Positions 16,222 to 25,703 of a DNA stretch of 51,862 bases are shown one piece after another (within the stretch, counting starts at the first letter, position 1; each line of letters opens with the position of its first letter). The stretch spans positions 1-51,862 of the forward strand of contig VFKN01000100.1 of NCBI GenBank assembly GCA_009885525.1. The letters run 5' to 3'. The DNA is from Anaerolineaceae bacterium (GTDB lineage: Bacteria; Chloroflexota; Anaerolineae; Anaerolineales; Villigracilaceae). The position numbers and the translations under genes were made by a program. The notes under the pieces were generated by a model. That model was not told the origin of the DNA. It made no database searches and saw only the letters and a list, made by a program, of their open reading frames with translations.

Positions 16222-16689
16222 TTATTTATTGGCTTCGGCGATGATATCGCCTACATCTTTGGCGTGCACTTCTTCGTGAGGTCCGAAGATATCAATCATG
16301 TTTACCAGGCTGCCTGCTTCTCCCCATGGCAAGATAAATGTTTCGGTAATATTTTCTTCGGGCATGGCGCGGATCAGGTCAAGCAGGACGCTGCGTGTTG
16401 TGATATATTCGCGATAGATGCGGTCATAGTCGAGTCCTTCGCGGGTGGAGACTGTTTCTGCGTTGTAAACATCCATGCCGCGGGCGGCGGGTGTGTGCGG
16501 GGTTTCTCCGGCGACAACTGCTCGGATGTATCCGATTGTTGCGTCGTCCCAACCGGAGATGTGGGCGATGATCTCGCGCACTGTCCAGAGCGGGTAGATC
16601 TTGCGATTCCGGTCAATTTCATCCAGATGTGCGAGCATTTGCGCGCGAGATGCTTCAAGGCGATTAATCAGAGTTTCATTTAACGTCAC
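16222..16689 (-). CDS. DinB/ClbS-DfsB family protein
   Basis: 155 residues with the four-helix-bundle pattern of the ClbS/DfsB branch of DinB-like proteins (RLEASRAQMLAHLDEI near the start, then W-x-VREIIAHISGWDDAT). Family members include colibactin self-protection protein ClbS and thiol-dependent metalloenzymes; the function here is unproven. It is the first gene of the operon running to 14239, and its promoter region is shared with the divergent LysM gene. Confidence 0.82.
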   Translation of the reverse strand: MTLNETLINRLEASRAQMLAHLDEIDRNRKIYPLWTVREIIAHISGWDDATIGYIRAVVAGETPHTPAARGMDVYNAETVSTREGLDYDRIYREYITTRSVLLDLIRAMPEENITETFILPWGEAGSLVNMIDIFGPHEEVHAKDVGDIIAEANK

Positions 16690-16751
16690 GATTTTTTACT
16701 CCATTTTATTTTGGGGCTGCAAGACGTGAATATACCACAATTGTTCAATGG

Positions 16752-16757
16752 TATAAT
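16752..16757 (+). promoter_or_regulatory. -10 box of the LysM gene
   Basis: TATAAT lies 10 nt before the chosen start codon at 16768, which predicts a leader of only a few nucleotides. No Shine-Dalgarno is visible. Confidence 0.6.
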
Positions 16758-16767
16758 TTTCGCCCGT

Positions 16768-17931
16768 ATGAGTATAGAAACGAATTCCAACAAAACAAAA
16801 GTCTGTCCTACGTGTGGAACGCGCCTGAGCGAGAATGCGGCGCGCTGCCTGGTGTGTGGCACTGAATTTAATGCGCGTCCCGAGCTGAAGGTTGCCAGGA
16901 AGGCGGAAAGATCAGTGCAGGCAAGTCGTATGCCCGTGGTTACGTTGAGTTTGCCCGCAGCGGTGGGTGTGCTTGCGGTGGTGATCATCATCGCTGCAAC
17001 CATTGCTTTCTTCTCAAGCCGTGCGGGCATCCCACAGGAGGCTCTTAACCCGGAGCAAACGGAAACGCCTACGCAGACGCCTACGGCCACGCTGCCTCCA
17101 ACGCAGACGTTGATCCCAACGGATATTCCCACAGCCACGCTCGTTCCGCCTTTTGATTACACGGTTGGCGCAGGCGAGTATTGCGGAACAATCGCTTTTA
17201 ATTTTGGCGTTTCGGTGCAAAGCATCATTATTGCCAATAACCTGCCATCCAATTGTCCCATCAGTCAGGGACAGAAAATCAAGGTTCCGTATCCTACGCC
17301 CACTATCCCGCCGCCGCCAACAAGTACTCCGCCCGTAGCGGACCAGACCAAGATTGCATGTGAAACGGTTCCGATCACGGTGCAGGATGGCGATACGCTT
17401 TCGAGCATTGCCGCGAACTATGCGGTTTCGGCCGCTGCGATCAAGGAATGGAATGGATTAACCACCGATAACGTTTTCATCGGCTCGAATATTTTCGTCC
17501 CCTTGTGTATGCGTGCCGCAACTCCGGGTCCGACTCCCACCGCTACGATCCCGCCGCCGTATCCTGCTCCGAACCTGTTGTTGCCTGCCGACGGCGCTGC
17601 CTTTACGCTGGCTAACGATGTGGTGACCTTGCAATGGGCGTCGGTAGGCGTGCTGCGCGATGCCGAAGCGTATCAAATTACAATGGAAGATGTGACCTCC
17701 GATCAGACCCGCCGCCTGACAGATTATGTGACCGATACAAAATATATTGTTCCCACATCGTATCGCCCCAAGGATAATGTCGCGCATGTGTTACGCTGGT
17801 GGATTACTCCTGTGCGTCAGAGCGGTACCGACGATCAGGGACAGCCCGTTTGGGTTGCCTCAGGCGCGGTCAGTGATAAGCGCGTCTTTACTTGGGTAGG
17901 TATTGCTGTGGAAGGTACGCCCAATCCGTAG
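16768..17931 (+). CDS. zinc-ribbon, membrane-anchored LysM protein
   Basis: 387 residues. The N-terminal zinc ribbon is CPTCG at about 12-16 and CLVCG at about 28-32, followed by one transmembrane segment (about 55-80), a Thr/Pro-rich stalk and two LysM modules. The first LysM contains CGTIAFNFGVSVQSIIIANN and the second GDTLSSIAANYAVSAAAIKEWN. A beta-rich domain of Ig type closes the protein. The ribbon would be cytoplasmic and the LysM modules outside, binding peptidoglycan or other GlcNAc polymers. The start at 16768 is chosen because the promoter would leave the in-frame ATG at 16711 untranscribed. Confidence 0.85.
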   Translation: MSIETNSNKTKVCPTCGTRLSENAARCLVCGTEFNARPELKVARKAERSVQASRMPVVTLSLPAAVGVLAVVIIIAATIAFFSSRAGIPQEALNPEQTETPTQTPTATLPPTQTLIPTDIPTATLVPPFDYTVGAGEYCGTIAFNFGVSVQSIIIANNLPSNCPISQGQKIKVPYPTPTIPPPPTSTPPVADQTKIACETVPITVQDGDTLSSIAANYAVSAAAIKEWNGLTTDNVFIGSNIFVPLCMRAATPGPTPTATIPPPYPAPNLLLPADGAAFTLANDVVTLQWASVGVLRDAEAYQITMEDVTSDQTRRLTDYVTDTKYIVPTSYRPKDNVAHVLRWWITPVRQSGTDDQGQPVWVASGAVSDKRVFTWVGIAVEGTPNP

Positions 17932-17945
17932 TTATCTATAACTCC

Positions 17946-17978
17946 AAAAAGACGGTCACGGAAGTGACCGTCTTTTTT
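17946..17978. terminator. terminator after the LysM gene
   Basis: AAAAAGACGGTCAC pairs with GTGACCGTCTTTTT around GGAA and is followed by TTTTTTATTT. A classic GNRA-type-loop intrinsic terminator. Confidence 0.93.
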
Positions 17979-18152
17979 ATTTCCGACTCTCCGGTTTCTG
18001 GCGGGGTTCTTAAAGACCGCGGGTACACCAAATACGATGTTCCGAAGCATTGTTCTTACAATCCCTTTACAAGTGAATGCTTTTATATCCACGTGCGAAC
18101 GAAATGTTATCTTTTGCAGTAAGATATAAGAAACTGATGAAGGAGGTTTGCA

Positions 18153-19118
18153 ATGAAGAAGAAAATTAAGTTCATAGGATGGGTGCTCATACTGACTTTA
18201 TTAACGAGTTTTGCCTTACCCATGGAGCGGGGATATGCGGCAGATTCGGTGGTCATACTCTTACCTGCATCATTCTCCACACAAAAAGGAAGCGCATCAG
18301 GGAATGTTGTTAATATGTACGTGCGTGATGGAGCCAGTATATTTTTCTCGACGCCTTCATCCATCTATCGTGGAATTCATACATTCTATTTACAGAAGGA
18401 TGTAGACGCGCAAACGATCACCTCTTTGCAGATAAAAGTTAAAGTCAAATTAACCACCCCAGCCATACAGAGATGGCAATGGAGATTATATGATTGGCAG
18501 GCCCGCAGCTGGATAAAAGCGGGGGATACAGTTAGTGTTCAAACCAGTACGTGGAAGTCATTAATCTTTTCCATATCAAATTCGCCCGCTCGCTTTGTGG
18601 GAACGGATGGCGCAATCCGCATGTCGTTTGCCTCCACAAATAGTACCGGCAATGCGCGCATAGACTATGAATCCATCACAGTTACGTATAACCCACTCGG
18701 CACTGGAACTTGCGGAGAGACGACCAATTCGAATTTCGAATCACAGGTATTAACTCTTATCAATCAACAACGCGCAAATGCCGGCGTCCCCGCTCTTAAA
18801 AGAGATACACGCCTTGATACCGCTTCGCGATTACACAGCGCGGATATGGCTTGCAACGACTATTTCGCTCACAACAGTCTGGATGGTAGAACTCCATGGG
18901 ATCGTATGCATGCACAAGGATATACCTACCACATGGCAGCAGAGAATATCGCCGCAGGATACTCCACGCCAGCTGCTGTGGTGACTGGCTGGATGAACAG
19001 CCCAGGACATCGAGATAACATCTTGAACAGCGGCTTGACCCAAATTGGTATTGGGCATGTTTATTACGCAGGCTCAACATACGGTCATTATTGGACTACA
19101 GATTTTGGGACCCCTTAA
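18153..19118 (+). CDS. secreted CAP-domain (SCP/PR1) protein
   Basis: 321 residues with a signal peptide (KKKIKFIGWVLILTLLTSFA). Residues about 40-185 form a beta-rich domain of unknown type. Residues about 190-321 are a CAP domain: LINQQRANAGVPAL, HSADMACNDYFAH, AENIAAGY and W-x-x-SPGHRDNIL carry the usual His/Glu cavity residues. Bacterial CAP proteins act outside the cell, often on cell wall or unknown ligands. AAGGAGG precedes the start. Confidence 0.92.
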   Translation: MKKKIKFIGWVLILTLLTSFALPMERGYAADSVVILLPASFSTQKGSASGNVVNMYVRDGASIFFSTPSSIYRGIHTFYLQKDVDAQTITSLQIKVKVKLTTPAIQRWQWRLYDWQARSWIKAGDTVSVQTSTWKSLIFSISNSPARFVGTDGAIRMSFASTNSTGNARIDYESITVTYNPLGTGTCGETTNSNFESQVLTLINQQRANAGVPALKRDTRLDTASRLHSADMACNDYFAHNSLDGRTPWDRMHAQGYTYHMAAENIAAGYSTPAAVVTGWMNSPGHRDNILNSGLTQIGIGHVYYAGSTYGHYWTTDFGTP

Positions 19119-19141
19119 AAATCATTGCGAGGTTAAGAGAT

Positions 19142-19750
19142 CTATTTCTTGAAGATTGCGATGACTCCAAACATGGCGATGATCGACCCGGAGATGCGGT
19201 TGATCATCGCCATGTGATTCATGGTCAGACGATCGCGCATCAACCCGACGCCGAAACTGAGCGTCAGCCACCAGGCTGCGGAGCCCACGAATACACCAGC
19301 CACCAACATAAGCGGCGAGCTGGTTTTGCCGATGAACATTGTCCCTGCAAAGATCGCCGCAAATGATAGGATGGTCATTGGGTTGGTGATGGTCAGGAAA
19401 AATGTGGAAAGATATGCGCTGAAAAGTCCGCTTTGAGTTGCCTGTGCCGCGTGGTCTGCGGGTTTCTCCAAAAATGTTTTTATACCGAGATACAGAAGAA
19501 AGTATCCGCCGATCAATCGCAGCCAAAAGGCATTATCAAACAACAGGTTTGTAACCACAGTCAAACCATACGCCGCAATTGCGCCATACAGCATATCCGC
19601 GCTGGCTGCACCCAAGCCTGATAAAAAGCCGGTGAGTTTTCCATATGAAAGTGTGCGGCGGATGCACAACACGCCGATTGGGCCGACAGGTGCGGCGATT
19701 GAAATGCCTATTAAGAGTCCACGCAGAAAGATAGCCAAATTTTCACTCAT
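19142..19750 (-). CDS. LysE/RhtB-family transporter
   Basis: A 202-residue membrane protein with about six transmembrane segments. The N-terminal signature AAPVGPIGVLCIRRTL is typical of LysE-type amino-acid or small-metabolite exporters. The start at 19750 is chosen because it begins with the family-typical MSENLAIFLRG; the frame extends into the upstream gene. It is 7 bp downstream of the GH114 gene, so probably co-transcribed. Confidence 0.9.
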   Translation of the reverse strand: MSENLAIFLRGLLIGISIAAPVGPIGVLCIRRTLSYGKLTGFLSGLGAASADMLYGAIAAYGLTVVTNLLFDNAFWLRLIGGYFLLYLGIKTFLEKPADHAAQATQSGLFSAYLSTFFLTITNPMTILSFAAIFAGTMFIGKTSSPLMLVAGVFVGSAAWWLTLSFGVGLMRDRLTMNHMAMINRISGSIIAMFGVIAIFKK

Positions 19751-19757
19751 GTTTATT

Positions 19758-20615
19758 TTATCTGCATGAAAAACGGAAACTGTCCAAATCCCGCTTTTTT
19801 TGCAATGCATTGAAATTCATCCCGTTTGCCTGTGAGCAGAATTTTTCCGGCGCTAATTCATATTCGATCACAAAAACAGGTTTGCCTGCTTGAGTGAATG
19901 GCAGGAGCAGGTCGCACTTGCCATTAGAAAAACATTCCTCATTTAGCGCCCAATCAAAATAGGATATCAGGTCGGGGATTTGTTCGAGGTCGTTTTTTAA
20001 TCCAATGGAAAGCCCGCGCTCATGGGCGAGTGTGGCGATTGAAATGTTGTATGCCAGTTGATCGTTATAAGAAAGCGGAAACCCCGTATCGCGTGTGTAT
20101 CCATCTATGTTGTCGGGGTCTACGCCGTCGCATTTATTTTGCGCGGCAATATCGAGGCGGGCAGTCATGATCGGTTTGAGCACCTCAATTTGGCGGATGT
20201 CCAGCCACGTTTTCCCGTTCCAGCCAACTATTTTTTTGCCGAGAATACTTGGTAGAAAATTCTTTGCGTCGGGTCGCCAATCTTCAAAAGAGCCTGCGCT
20301 GAAATGGCATATTACAAAGATACCGCGCTCATGAAGTTGGGCGATAACCACTGCGTCTGTTTCAAACAGGTTGAGGTTATAGATGTCCACTTTGAGGGTG
20401 TAATCCATTTCGCTGGCGTATTGGATTTGCCAGGTTGCATTTAAGGGTGGGAGGTGGTTTGCAGCGGCTCGCTTTGTCGCTTCAATTTTAGCAATGGATG
20501 TGGGCGTGTTGATCATAGACATGCCCGCCGGCAACCCTATGACTTCCGGTGGCACAGACGCGCATGCGCTGGTTGCGATCATGATAACGAATAAAAGTCC
20601 CGCGATCTTTTTCAT
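19758..20615 (-). CDS. GH114-like glycoside hydrolase lipoprotein
   Basis: 285 residues. A lipoprotein signal peptide ends in ATSAC. The rest matches the GH114 / endo-alpha-1,4-polygalactosaminidase-like TIM barrel: WQIQYAS near the start, V-x-IYNLNLFETDA, FVICHFSAGSFEDWRPD and CDGVDPDNIDGY, whose acidic residues are candidate catalytic ones. It would act on galactosaminogalactan-type or other amino-sugar exopolysaccharide outside the cell. Its substrate is inferred only from the family. Confidence 0.87.
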   Translation of the reverse strand: MKKIAGLLFVIMIATSACASVPPEVIGLPAGMSMINTPTSIAKIEATKRAAANHLPPLNATWQIQYASEMDYTLKVDIYNLNLFETDAVVIAQLHERGIFVICHFSAGSFEDWRPDAKNFLPSILGKKIVGWNGKTWLDIRQIEVLKPIMTARLDIAAQNKCDGVDPDNIDGYTRDTGFPLSYNDQLAYNISIATLAHERGLSIGLKNDLEQIPDLISYFDWALNEECFSNGKCDLLLPFTQAGKPVFVIEYELAPEKFCSQANGMNFNALQKKRDLDSFRFSCR

Positions 20616-20652
20616 CCGCGGATTGTATCAAATAAATGCGTATAAGAGAATC

Positions 20653-20688
20653 AAAAAGGGGACGCCCGAGAAAGGCGTCCCCTTTTTT
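20653..20688. terminator. terminator after secF
   Basis: AAAAAGGGGACGCC pairs with GGCGTCCCCTTTTT over 14 bp around a 7-nt loop. It follows directly on the secF stop (minus strand) and has T-runs in both directions. Confidence 0.9.
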
Positions 20689-21644
20689 TATTGCAGGACT
20701 TGAGTGTCTTCTTTACGCTTGAACCATGTTGTCCATTCGCGGTTTTCCCAAACGACGAGAATGGGCGCCGCGTTGAAAATGGATGAATATGTTCCGCTGA
20801 AAATACCCACCAGCAGGATAAGCACAAAATGTCGGGTGCTGTCGCCGCCGAACAATACCAGCGATAACAATGTGAGCATAACGGTTAACTGTGTATTGAT
20901 GGAACGATCCAGTGTTTGAACGATGGAGTGATTGACCATTGTTTCGTACTCAACGCGGCGCAGAACATTTGAATTCTCGCGCACACGGTCAAATACCACG
21001 ATGGTGTCATGCACTGAAAAGCCGATCACAGTCAGCAGCGCAGTCAGGAAGAGCGCGTCTGCTTCCCAGCCGAGGAAGTAGCCAAGAATGGCTTCTGTCC
21101 CAAGCACAACAAGCACGTCGTGCAGCATCGCGAAGATGGCGGCTGCGCCGTAACGATAGGCGTGTTTAACGCTGCTAAATGCCCACCAGATATAAAGCAG
21201 GATTGCGCCGGCAGCCAAAAGGATTGCAATGCCCGCTGCGCGTGTTACTTCCGCGCCAACAGAGGGGCTGACGGATGTAAAGTTTAACACAATCGTTTTT
21301 GAACCAAAGCGTTTTTCCATTTCCGCAATCATTTTGCCTTTGGTCTCATCACTCATCGCTTTTGAGCGGATCGCAAAGGCATCTTCGTCTAACGGTTGGA
21401 TGACTGGTTCGGCGATGGCTTCGTCTTTGGTTGAAAATTCCTTGTACAGTTTGCTGATTTCTTCAATCGCGGGACGCTTGCCTTCAAATTGAACTTCGAG
21501 TAATGAACCGCCGCGGAAATCAATTCCAAGAAGGAGAGGTCCTGTTTTGGTATTTGCCCAGTTCAACCCCATAAAGATCAGTCCGGGGATGATGACAAGC
21601 AGGGAAATTAGAAAGTAAACGTAACGATTTTTGATAATATTCAT
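20688..21644 (-). CDS. secF: protein-export membrane protein SecF
   Basis: 318 residues, six transmembrane segments, with a large periplasmic loop after the first. The SecF signature GIDFRGGSLLEVQFEG is near the N-terminus, and the second half holds VFDRVRENSN plus the conserved helix-4/5 region (LFLTALLTVIGFSVHDTIVV). With SecD it uses the proton motive force to pull preproteins through SecYEG. It is 9 bp downstream of secD. Confidence 0.96.
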   Translation of the reverse strand: MNIIKNRYVYFLISLLVIIPGLIFMGLNWANTKTGPLLLGIDFRGGSLLEVQFEGKRPAIEEISKLYKEFSTKDEAIAEPVIQPLDEDAFAIRSKAMSDETKGKMIAEMEKRFGSKTIVLNFTSVSPSVGAEVTRAAGIAILLAAGAILLYIWWAFSSVKHAYRYGAAAIFAMLHDVLVVLGTEAILGYFLGWEADALFLTALLTVIGFSVHDTIVVFDRVRENSNVLRRVEYETMVNHSIVQTLDRSINTQLTVMLTLLSLVLFGGDSTRHFVLILLVGIFSGTYSSIFNAAPILVVWENREWTTWFKRKEDTQVLQ

Positions 21645-21653
21645 TGCGCGCTC

Positions 21654-23006
21654 CTAAAGACCAAACCAGCGCGGGTGGTCGGCGAGTTTGATACCATCAA
21701 GTACGGTATGTAAAAACGTGCGTGTAACAATGATGGCAGTAAATAAGCTAAGAAACACACCCAGAGCCAGCGTGACAGAGAAGCCTTTCACGATACTGGC
21801 ACCAAATGTATTACCGAGAAAGAACAGAATTAAGCAGGTGATCAGCGTGGAGGTATTTGAGTCGCGGATCGAAGGCCAGGCGCGGCTCCAAGCGAGGTCA
21901 ATTGCCTGACGCAGATTTCTTCCAGAGCGTAATTCTTCTTTGAGGCGCTCAAAGATGAGTACGTTTGCATCCACTGCCATACCTACGCTGAGAATAAATC
22001 CGGCAATGCCGGGCAGGGTCAATACAACGGGGATCATTTTGAACAACATCAGACTGAAAATCGCATAGCAGATCAACGCGAGGTCAGCAATGACGCCGGG
22101 CAGTCTGTAATAGAGACCCATGAACAAAATGGTGACGCTTAAACCGATGATACCCGCCAATATGCTTTTGCGGAGACTTTCCTCGCCGAGGGTTGGTCCG
22201 ACGGTGCGGCTTTCCACAACTTTGATTGGAATGGGCAGCGCGCCTGAGCGCAACTGCACAGCGAGTGTTTGCGCGGTGTCTTGGGTAAAGTTCCCAGAGA
22301 TTTGCCCGGATCCATCGGTGATGGGGTTTTGAATAACCGGCGTGGAAACCACTTGTTTGTCGAGCACGATCGCAAGGTACTGCTGTTGGTGCGATGTGGT
22401 GTATTCGCTAAACACGATGGTAGCGTCGGGCTTTAATTCAAAGGAGATCAAATATTCGCCCGCTGAGCTTCTGCCGACTGCTGCGGTCTTTAATCCGGTA
22501 CCAGCCATCACTGTGTGGTAGATGATTTCGCCGGTTTCAGTAGTGGCCGGGGAATTCGCGACGCCGAAATCAGTTTTGACCGTTGTTCCAACGGCGGCAG
22601 GCGTGGTTCCCATATCCACAAATTCCAGCAAGGCAGTTTGCTTCAAAGCAGTCACAACCTCTTCAGGATTTGTAACGCCTGGAAATTCAGCCACGATACG
22701 ACGGTCACCCGCCGTTTGCATAAGAACTTCGCTGACACCGAGGGCATTTGCGCGATTTTGCAGGATATTTTTTGCATTTTGCATATCTTCTGCTGCAACG
22801 GGAGAATCCGCGGGGACATCGGCTTCAAGCAAAGCTTGAAGCCCGCCTCGTAAGTCGAGACCGAGCTGGATATCTATATTGCGATCCACGAGATATTGTG
22901 AATCATTAAGTGGGTTGGGTATTTTTATATATTTGCTGAAATCCACCCATAATGAAAAGGCGATCAGCAGGATAATTATAACCAACCAGGTGTTTTTGTT
23001 ACGCAT
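21654..23006 (-). CDS. secD: protein-export membrane protein SecD
   Basis: 450 residues from the chosen start, six transmembrane segments. LGLDLRGGLQALLEADV marks the P1 region, AVDANVLIFERLKEELR the conserved cytoplasmic segment, and SRAWPSIRDSNTSTLITC the following helices. It is the partner of SecF. The start at 23006 gives a typical MRNKNTWLVIIILLI membrane leader, with GGAG about 13 bases upstream; an in-frame ATG at 23024 is the alternative. A hairpin with a T-run precedes it. Confidence 0.95.
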   Translation of the reverse strand: MRNKNTWLVIIILLIAFSLWVDFSKYIKIPNPLNDSQYLVDRNIDIQLGLDLRGGLQALLEADVPADSPVAAEDMQNAKNILQNRANALGVSEVLMQTAGDRRIVAEFPGVTNPEEVVTALKQTALLEFVDMGTTPAAVGTTVKTDFGVANSPATTETGEIIYHTVMAGTGLKTAAVGRSSAGEYLISFELKPDATIVFSEYTTSHQQQYLAIVLDKQVVSTPVIQNPITDGSGQISGNFTQDTAQTLAVQLRSGALPIPIKVVESRTVGPTLGEESLRKSILAGIIGLSVTILFMGLYYRLPGVIADLALICYAIFSLMLFKMIPVVLTLPGIAGFILSVGMAVDANVLIFERLKEELRSGRNLRQAIDLAWSRAWPSIRDSNTSTLITCLILFFLGNTFGASIVKGFSVTLALGVFLSLFTAIIVTRTFLHTVLDGIKLADHPRWFGL

Positions 23007-23029
23007 ATTTTTTTCACACTCCATCCAAA

Positions 23030-23064
23030 AAAATGCCAGCCTGTTGCAGCTGGCGCGGACGCCA
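23030..23064 (-). promoter_or_regulatory. -10-like box and U-tailed hairpin before secD
   Basis: On the minus strand TATAAT (23059-23064 region) is followed by the hairpin GCCAGC-N8-GCTGGC and a run of seven T. It may simply terminate the M1 peptidase gene ending at 23085, or be a terminator-like leader transcribed from a secDF promoter. Sequence alone does not decide. Confidence 0.45.
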
Positions 23065-23084
23065 TTATACTCCCATTAAAAGAT

Positions 23085-24692
23085 TTACGGGTATATCCAT
23101 TTTTGGAATAATGGGGTCAAATCACAGGCGCAGTATTCTTCGGCTTTTGCTTTTAATATTTCGGTGGTGGCAATATTCCATGCGTTGCTTTGGGTGTAAT
23201 CTCGCATAAAGAGATTAAAAGTATCCAAGCCCACTTCATTACGAAGCGCTTCAAAGAATAGTGCGCCGCGCCCGTAAATAATGGCGCTGTATTCCGTATT
23301 TGTATAACTGCTGACAGGCATGCCAACAGGAATTTCCGCATCGTTGATCGAATCCCAGCGGCTTTGCAGGTCGCTGCGGAATATATCGCCGCCGGTTTCG
23401 CCGTACATGTCTGTGAAGTATTGCAGGGTGACGAATTGCGTTAGCGATTCATCCAGCCACGGGTCATCCAATTGATCGTTGCCGACGAGGTTGTAAAACC
23501 ATTGATGCCCCACTTCATGCGCGATGACGGCTTCCAAAAACATGTTGTTTGGTGTGATGCTTTGTCTTGAGATCGCGATCATGCCCGGATATTCCACGCC
23601 GCCCGCGTCGGTGGGTGTGGAGACGAAATCCAATTCGCGGTATGGATAAGGTGCGTATCTTTTGTTAAAGATTTTAATTGCATTTGCGGCAACATTCAGC
23701 GCATATTTTGCGCCATCCAGCTGCGATGGGCGTGCGTAGAATCTTAATGTAACCCCGCTCACCTTTTTTGTGACGACAGAATAATCGGGACTCGCAGCCA
23801 AATAAAAATCGCGCGCAGGGCCTGATGCGTATGTGACTCGCTGCCTGTTTCCGCTTTCTTCACTGTTGATCTTATGCCCTGAGCCGACCAACACAACGCG
23901 TTTGGGCGCTTCAACTGTAACGGTGTAGAAGGACATATCTGCGTATGTTATATCGCCGTATTGCACTGGAATCTCGGCGTTCCAACCTTCATCATCGTAA
24001 ACCGCGATCATGGGATATGCGTGCGCAAGAGTTAATACGTTATCGTAATTGGTTTGTATGCTGTAATGTGACCCGATTGTTTGTGCGACAGTGACATCGA
24101 AATCCATGCTAATGGTGATGCTCTCTTGCGGCTGCAGGGCTTTTTTTAATTGAAGTGTGAGTAAGCTGTTGCTTAATGAATAAAAGTGTTCCACAGGTTC
24201 TTCATTAACGGTGACGTTATCCACCGACATTTCGCCTTCAAGGATATTTGGGAATAGCCGTAAATTAATCTCTTGTAAATTGACATCTTCTGCGTTGGTG
24301 TATATGACCGTTTCATGTCCTGTGACGTGAGATAGATCGTCTGCGATAACAAAATTGATCGAATATAAACTTGCGTAAGGCAATGCGTTGATGAGTATGG
24401 GTTGGTATTTAAGCGCAAGGTTATCTTTGTGAATGGAACGGTCTACGGGAGAAAGAGTGGGTAGAGTCCAATACGGGGTGAGGTCAATTGTGGCGGTTGG
24501 TGTGGCGTTGGGGGTGGATGTCGCGTGGCGTGGTGGAACGATTGGCGCGGGCGACTCTATCGTAGGTGGAATTTCTTCGGGTGTGGCGGTGGGGGGATCC
24601 GCCTGACGCGTGGATTCTATCTGCGGGGTAATGAGCAGACACGAGATGGAGAAAAAAAGCGCGGCGATCAATAAGGAGTGAGTCTTCTTCAT
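23085..24692 (-). CDS. M1-family zinc aminopeptidase, exported
   Basis: 535 residues. An N-terminal signal with a possible lipobox (SISC) is followed by a Pro/Thr-rich stalk, then an M1 peptidase. GGVEYPG stands for the GAMEN exopeptidase loop, and the zinc site is HEVGHQW with the third ligand glutamate in DESLTQF 18 residues on. It lacks the long C-terminal helical domain of large M1 enzymes, which is common for exported bacterial forms. No clear ribosome-binding site. Likely role: peptide scavenging at the cell surface. Confidence 0.92.
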   Translation of the reverse strand: MKKTHSLLIAALFFSISCLLITPQIESTRQADPPTATPEEIPPTIESPAPIVPPRHATSTPNATPTATIDLTPYWTLPTLSPVDRSIHKDNLALKYQPILINALPYASLYSINFVIADDLSHVTGHETVIYTNAEDVNLQEINLRLFPNILEGEMSVDNVTVNEEPVEHFYSLSNSLLTLQLKKALQPQESITISMDFDVTVAQTIGSHYSIQTNYDNVLTLAHAYPMIAVYDDEGWNAEIPVQYGDITYADMSFYTVTVEAPKRVVLVGSGHKINSEESGNRQRVTYASGPARDFYLAASPDYSVVTKKVSGVTLRFYARPSQLDGAKYALNVAANAIKIFNKRYAPYPYRELDFVSTPTDAGGVEYPGMIAISRQSITPNNMFLEAVIAHEVGHQWFYNLVGNDQLDDPWLDESLTQFVTLQYFTDMYGETGGDIFRSDLQSRWDSINDAEIPVGMPVSSYTNTEYSAIIYGRGALFFEALRNEVGLDTFNLFMRDYTQSNAWNIATTEILKAKAEEYCACDLTPLFQKWIYP

Positions 24693-24768
24693 GGGGTTAA
24701 CTCAACTTGCTGCCTTTATTTTTCAATCTACTTTCAACTAATTTTTCACACTTGCTAATTCACGCTCG

Positions 24769-24812
24769 CCCCCGAGCCTTTCTCCAAAGGGAAAGGGCGA
24801 GGGTGTGTGGTT
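24769..24812. repeat. GC-rich imperfect palindrome
   Basis: CTCGCCCCCGAGCCTTTC faces GGGAAAGGGCGAGGG in the gap between the peptidase and beta-helix genes. Its wording resembles widespread short dispersed repeats of environmental genomes. No other copy was found here. Confidence 0.4.
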
Positions 24813-24819
24813 CTCTACA

Positions 24820-25599
24820 TTAATTCTCTACCTTCAAGAGGTATATCACACCCAGCAGAATAAACAAGCTTATCAAACTATATACTATGATTTTACTCGT
24901 AGATGACTGCTGCATGACTCCGCTTATTTCAACTGAATCAATATAGGCGTAGTCGGCTTTGTCTGCATTGTTTTGTGAGATACGCAATTTGAAGGCTGGG
25001 CGGTCTCTCGTTATATTTACAAGCGAACTGTTTACCACGCTGATCATTTCCTGATTACTGTCACCGCTGGTGAGTTGCACCTCGTTACCGTCTATGGTTA
25101 CATTAGTGCTTTCCACTGATGCAATACCCGCGAGATATGTTTTGTTGTTTTTGAGGATGCAATGATCCGCACGGTGGCAGATGATGCCAAGTCCGTTGGC
25201 GGAGTTTTGTATCTGAAAGCCCAAAATCTGGATGTATTTTTTTTCGTTGATTGTAAATCCGCCCTCGAATTTTGTAGACATAGTGATGCCGCTTAAATCC
25301 AGAATTGCAGTCTCGTCAGGATAGGATGAAAATGTGATGTAGTTATCCGCTGCGCCTGAATTTTGAACAACCACTTTTTCGGCATATAGACCGTTGCGTA
25401 CATAAACAGTATCCCCGGCTACCACAATGTCCGCTGCTTTTTGTATTGACCGGAATGGCTGCTCAAGTGTGCCGGAGTTGGAATCATTCCCTATCGTAGA
25501 TACGTAATAATCATTCTCCGCCGCGCGGACAGGTTGCGCGATTAATAATGAGCTAAGTATAAGCAGCCCAGATAATGTAAATGCGAATAGTTTTTTCAT
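24820..25599 (-). CDS. surface protein with parallel beta-helix (DUF1565-like)
   Basis: 259 residues: signal peptide ending LLIAQPVRAA, then YYVSTIGNDSNSGTLEQPF and IQKAADIVVAGDTVYVRNG, the standard opening of right-handed beta-helix pectate-lyase-like proteins. The helix is short (about 120-200), followed by a C-terminal transmembrane segment (LISLFILLGVIYLL). No catalytic residues can be assigned. Probably a membrane-tethered carbohydrate-binding or structural protein. Confidence 0.82.
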   Translation of the reverse strand: MKKLFAFTLSGLLILSSLLIAQPVRAAENDYYVSTIGNDSNSGTLEQPFRSIQKAADIVVAGDTVYVRNGLYAEKVVVQNSGAADNYITFSSYPDETAILDLSGITMSTKFEGGFTINEKKYIQILGFQIQNSANGLGIICHRADHCILKNNKTYLAGIASVESTNVTIDGNEVQLTSGDSNQEMISVVNSSLVNITRDRPAFKLRISQNNADKADYAYIDSVEISGVMQQSSTSKIIVYSLISLFILLGVIYLLKVEN

Positions 25600-25703
25600 A
25601 AATCCTTTGGAATATTTTTGTTATTTGGAGTGATTGGAGACCGCACAAAATGCATTGACGATTGTCTGCGTGAGTTTAACATGAAAAGAGTTTGCTGGGC
25701 ATA

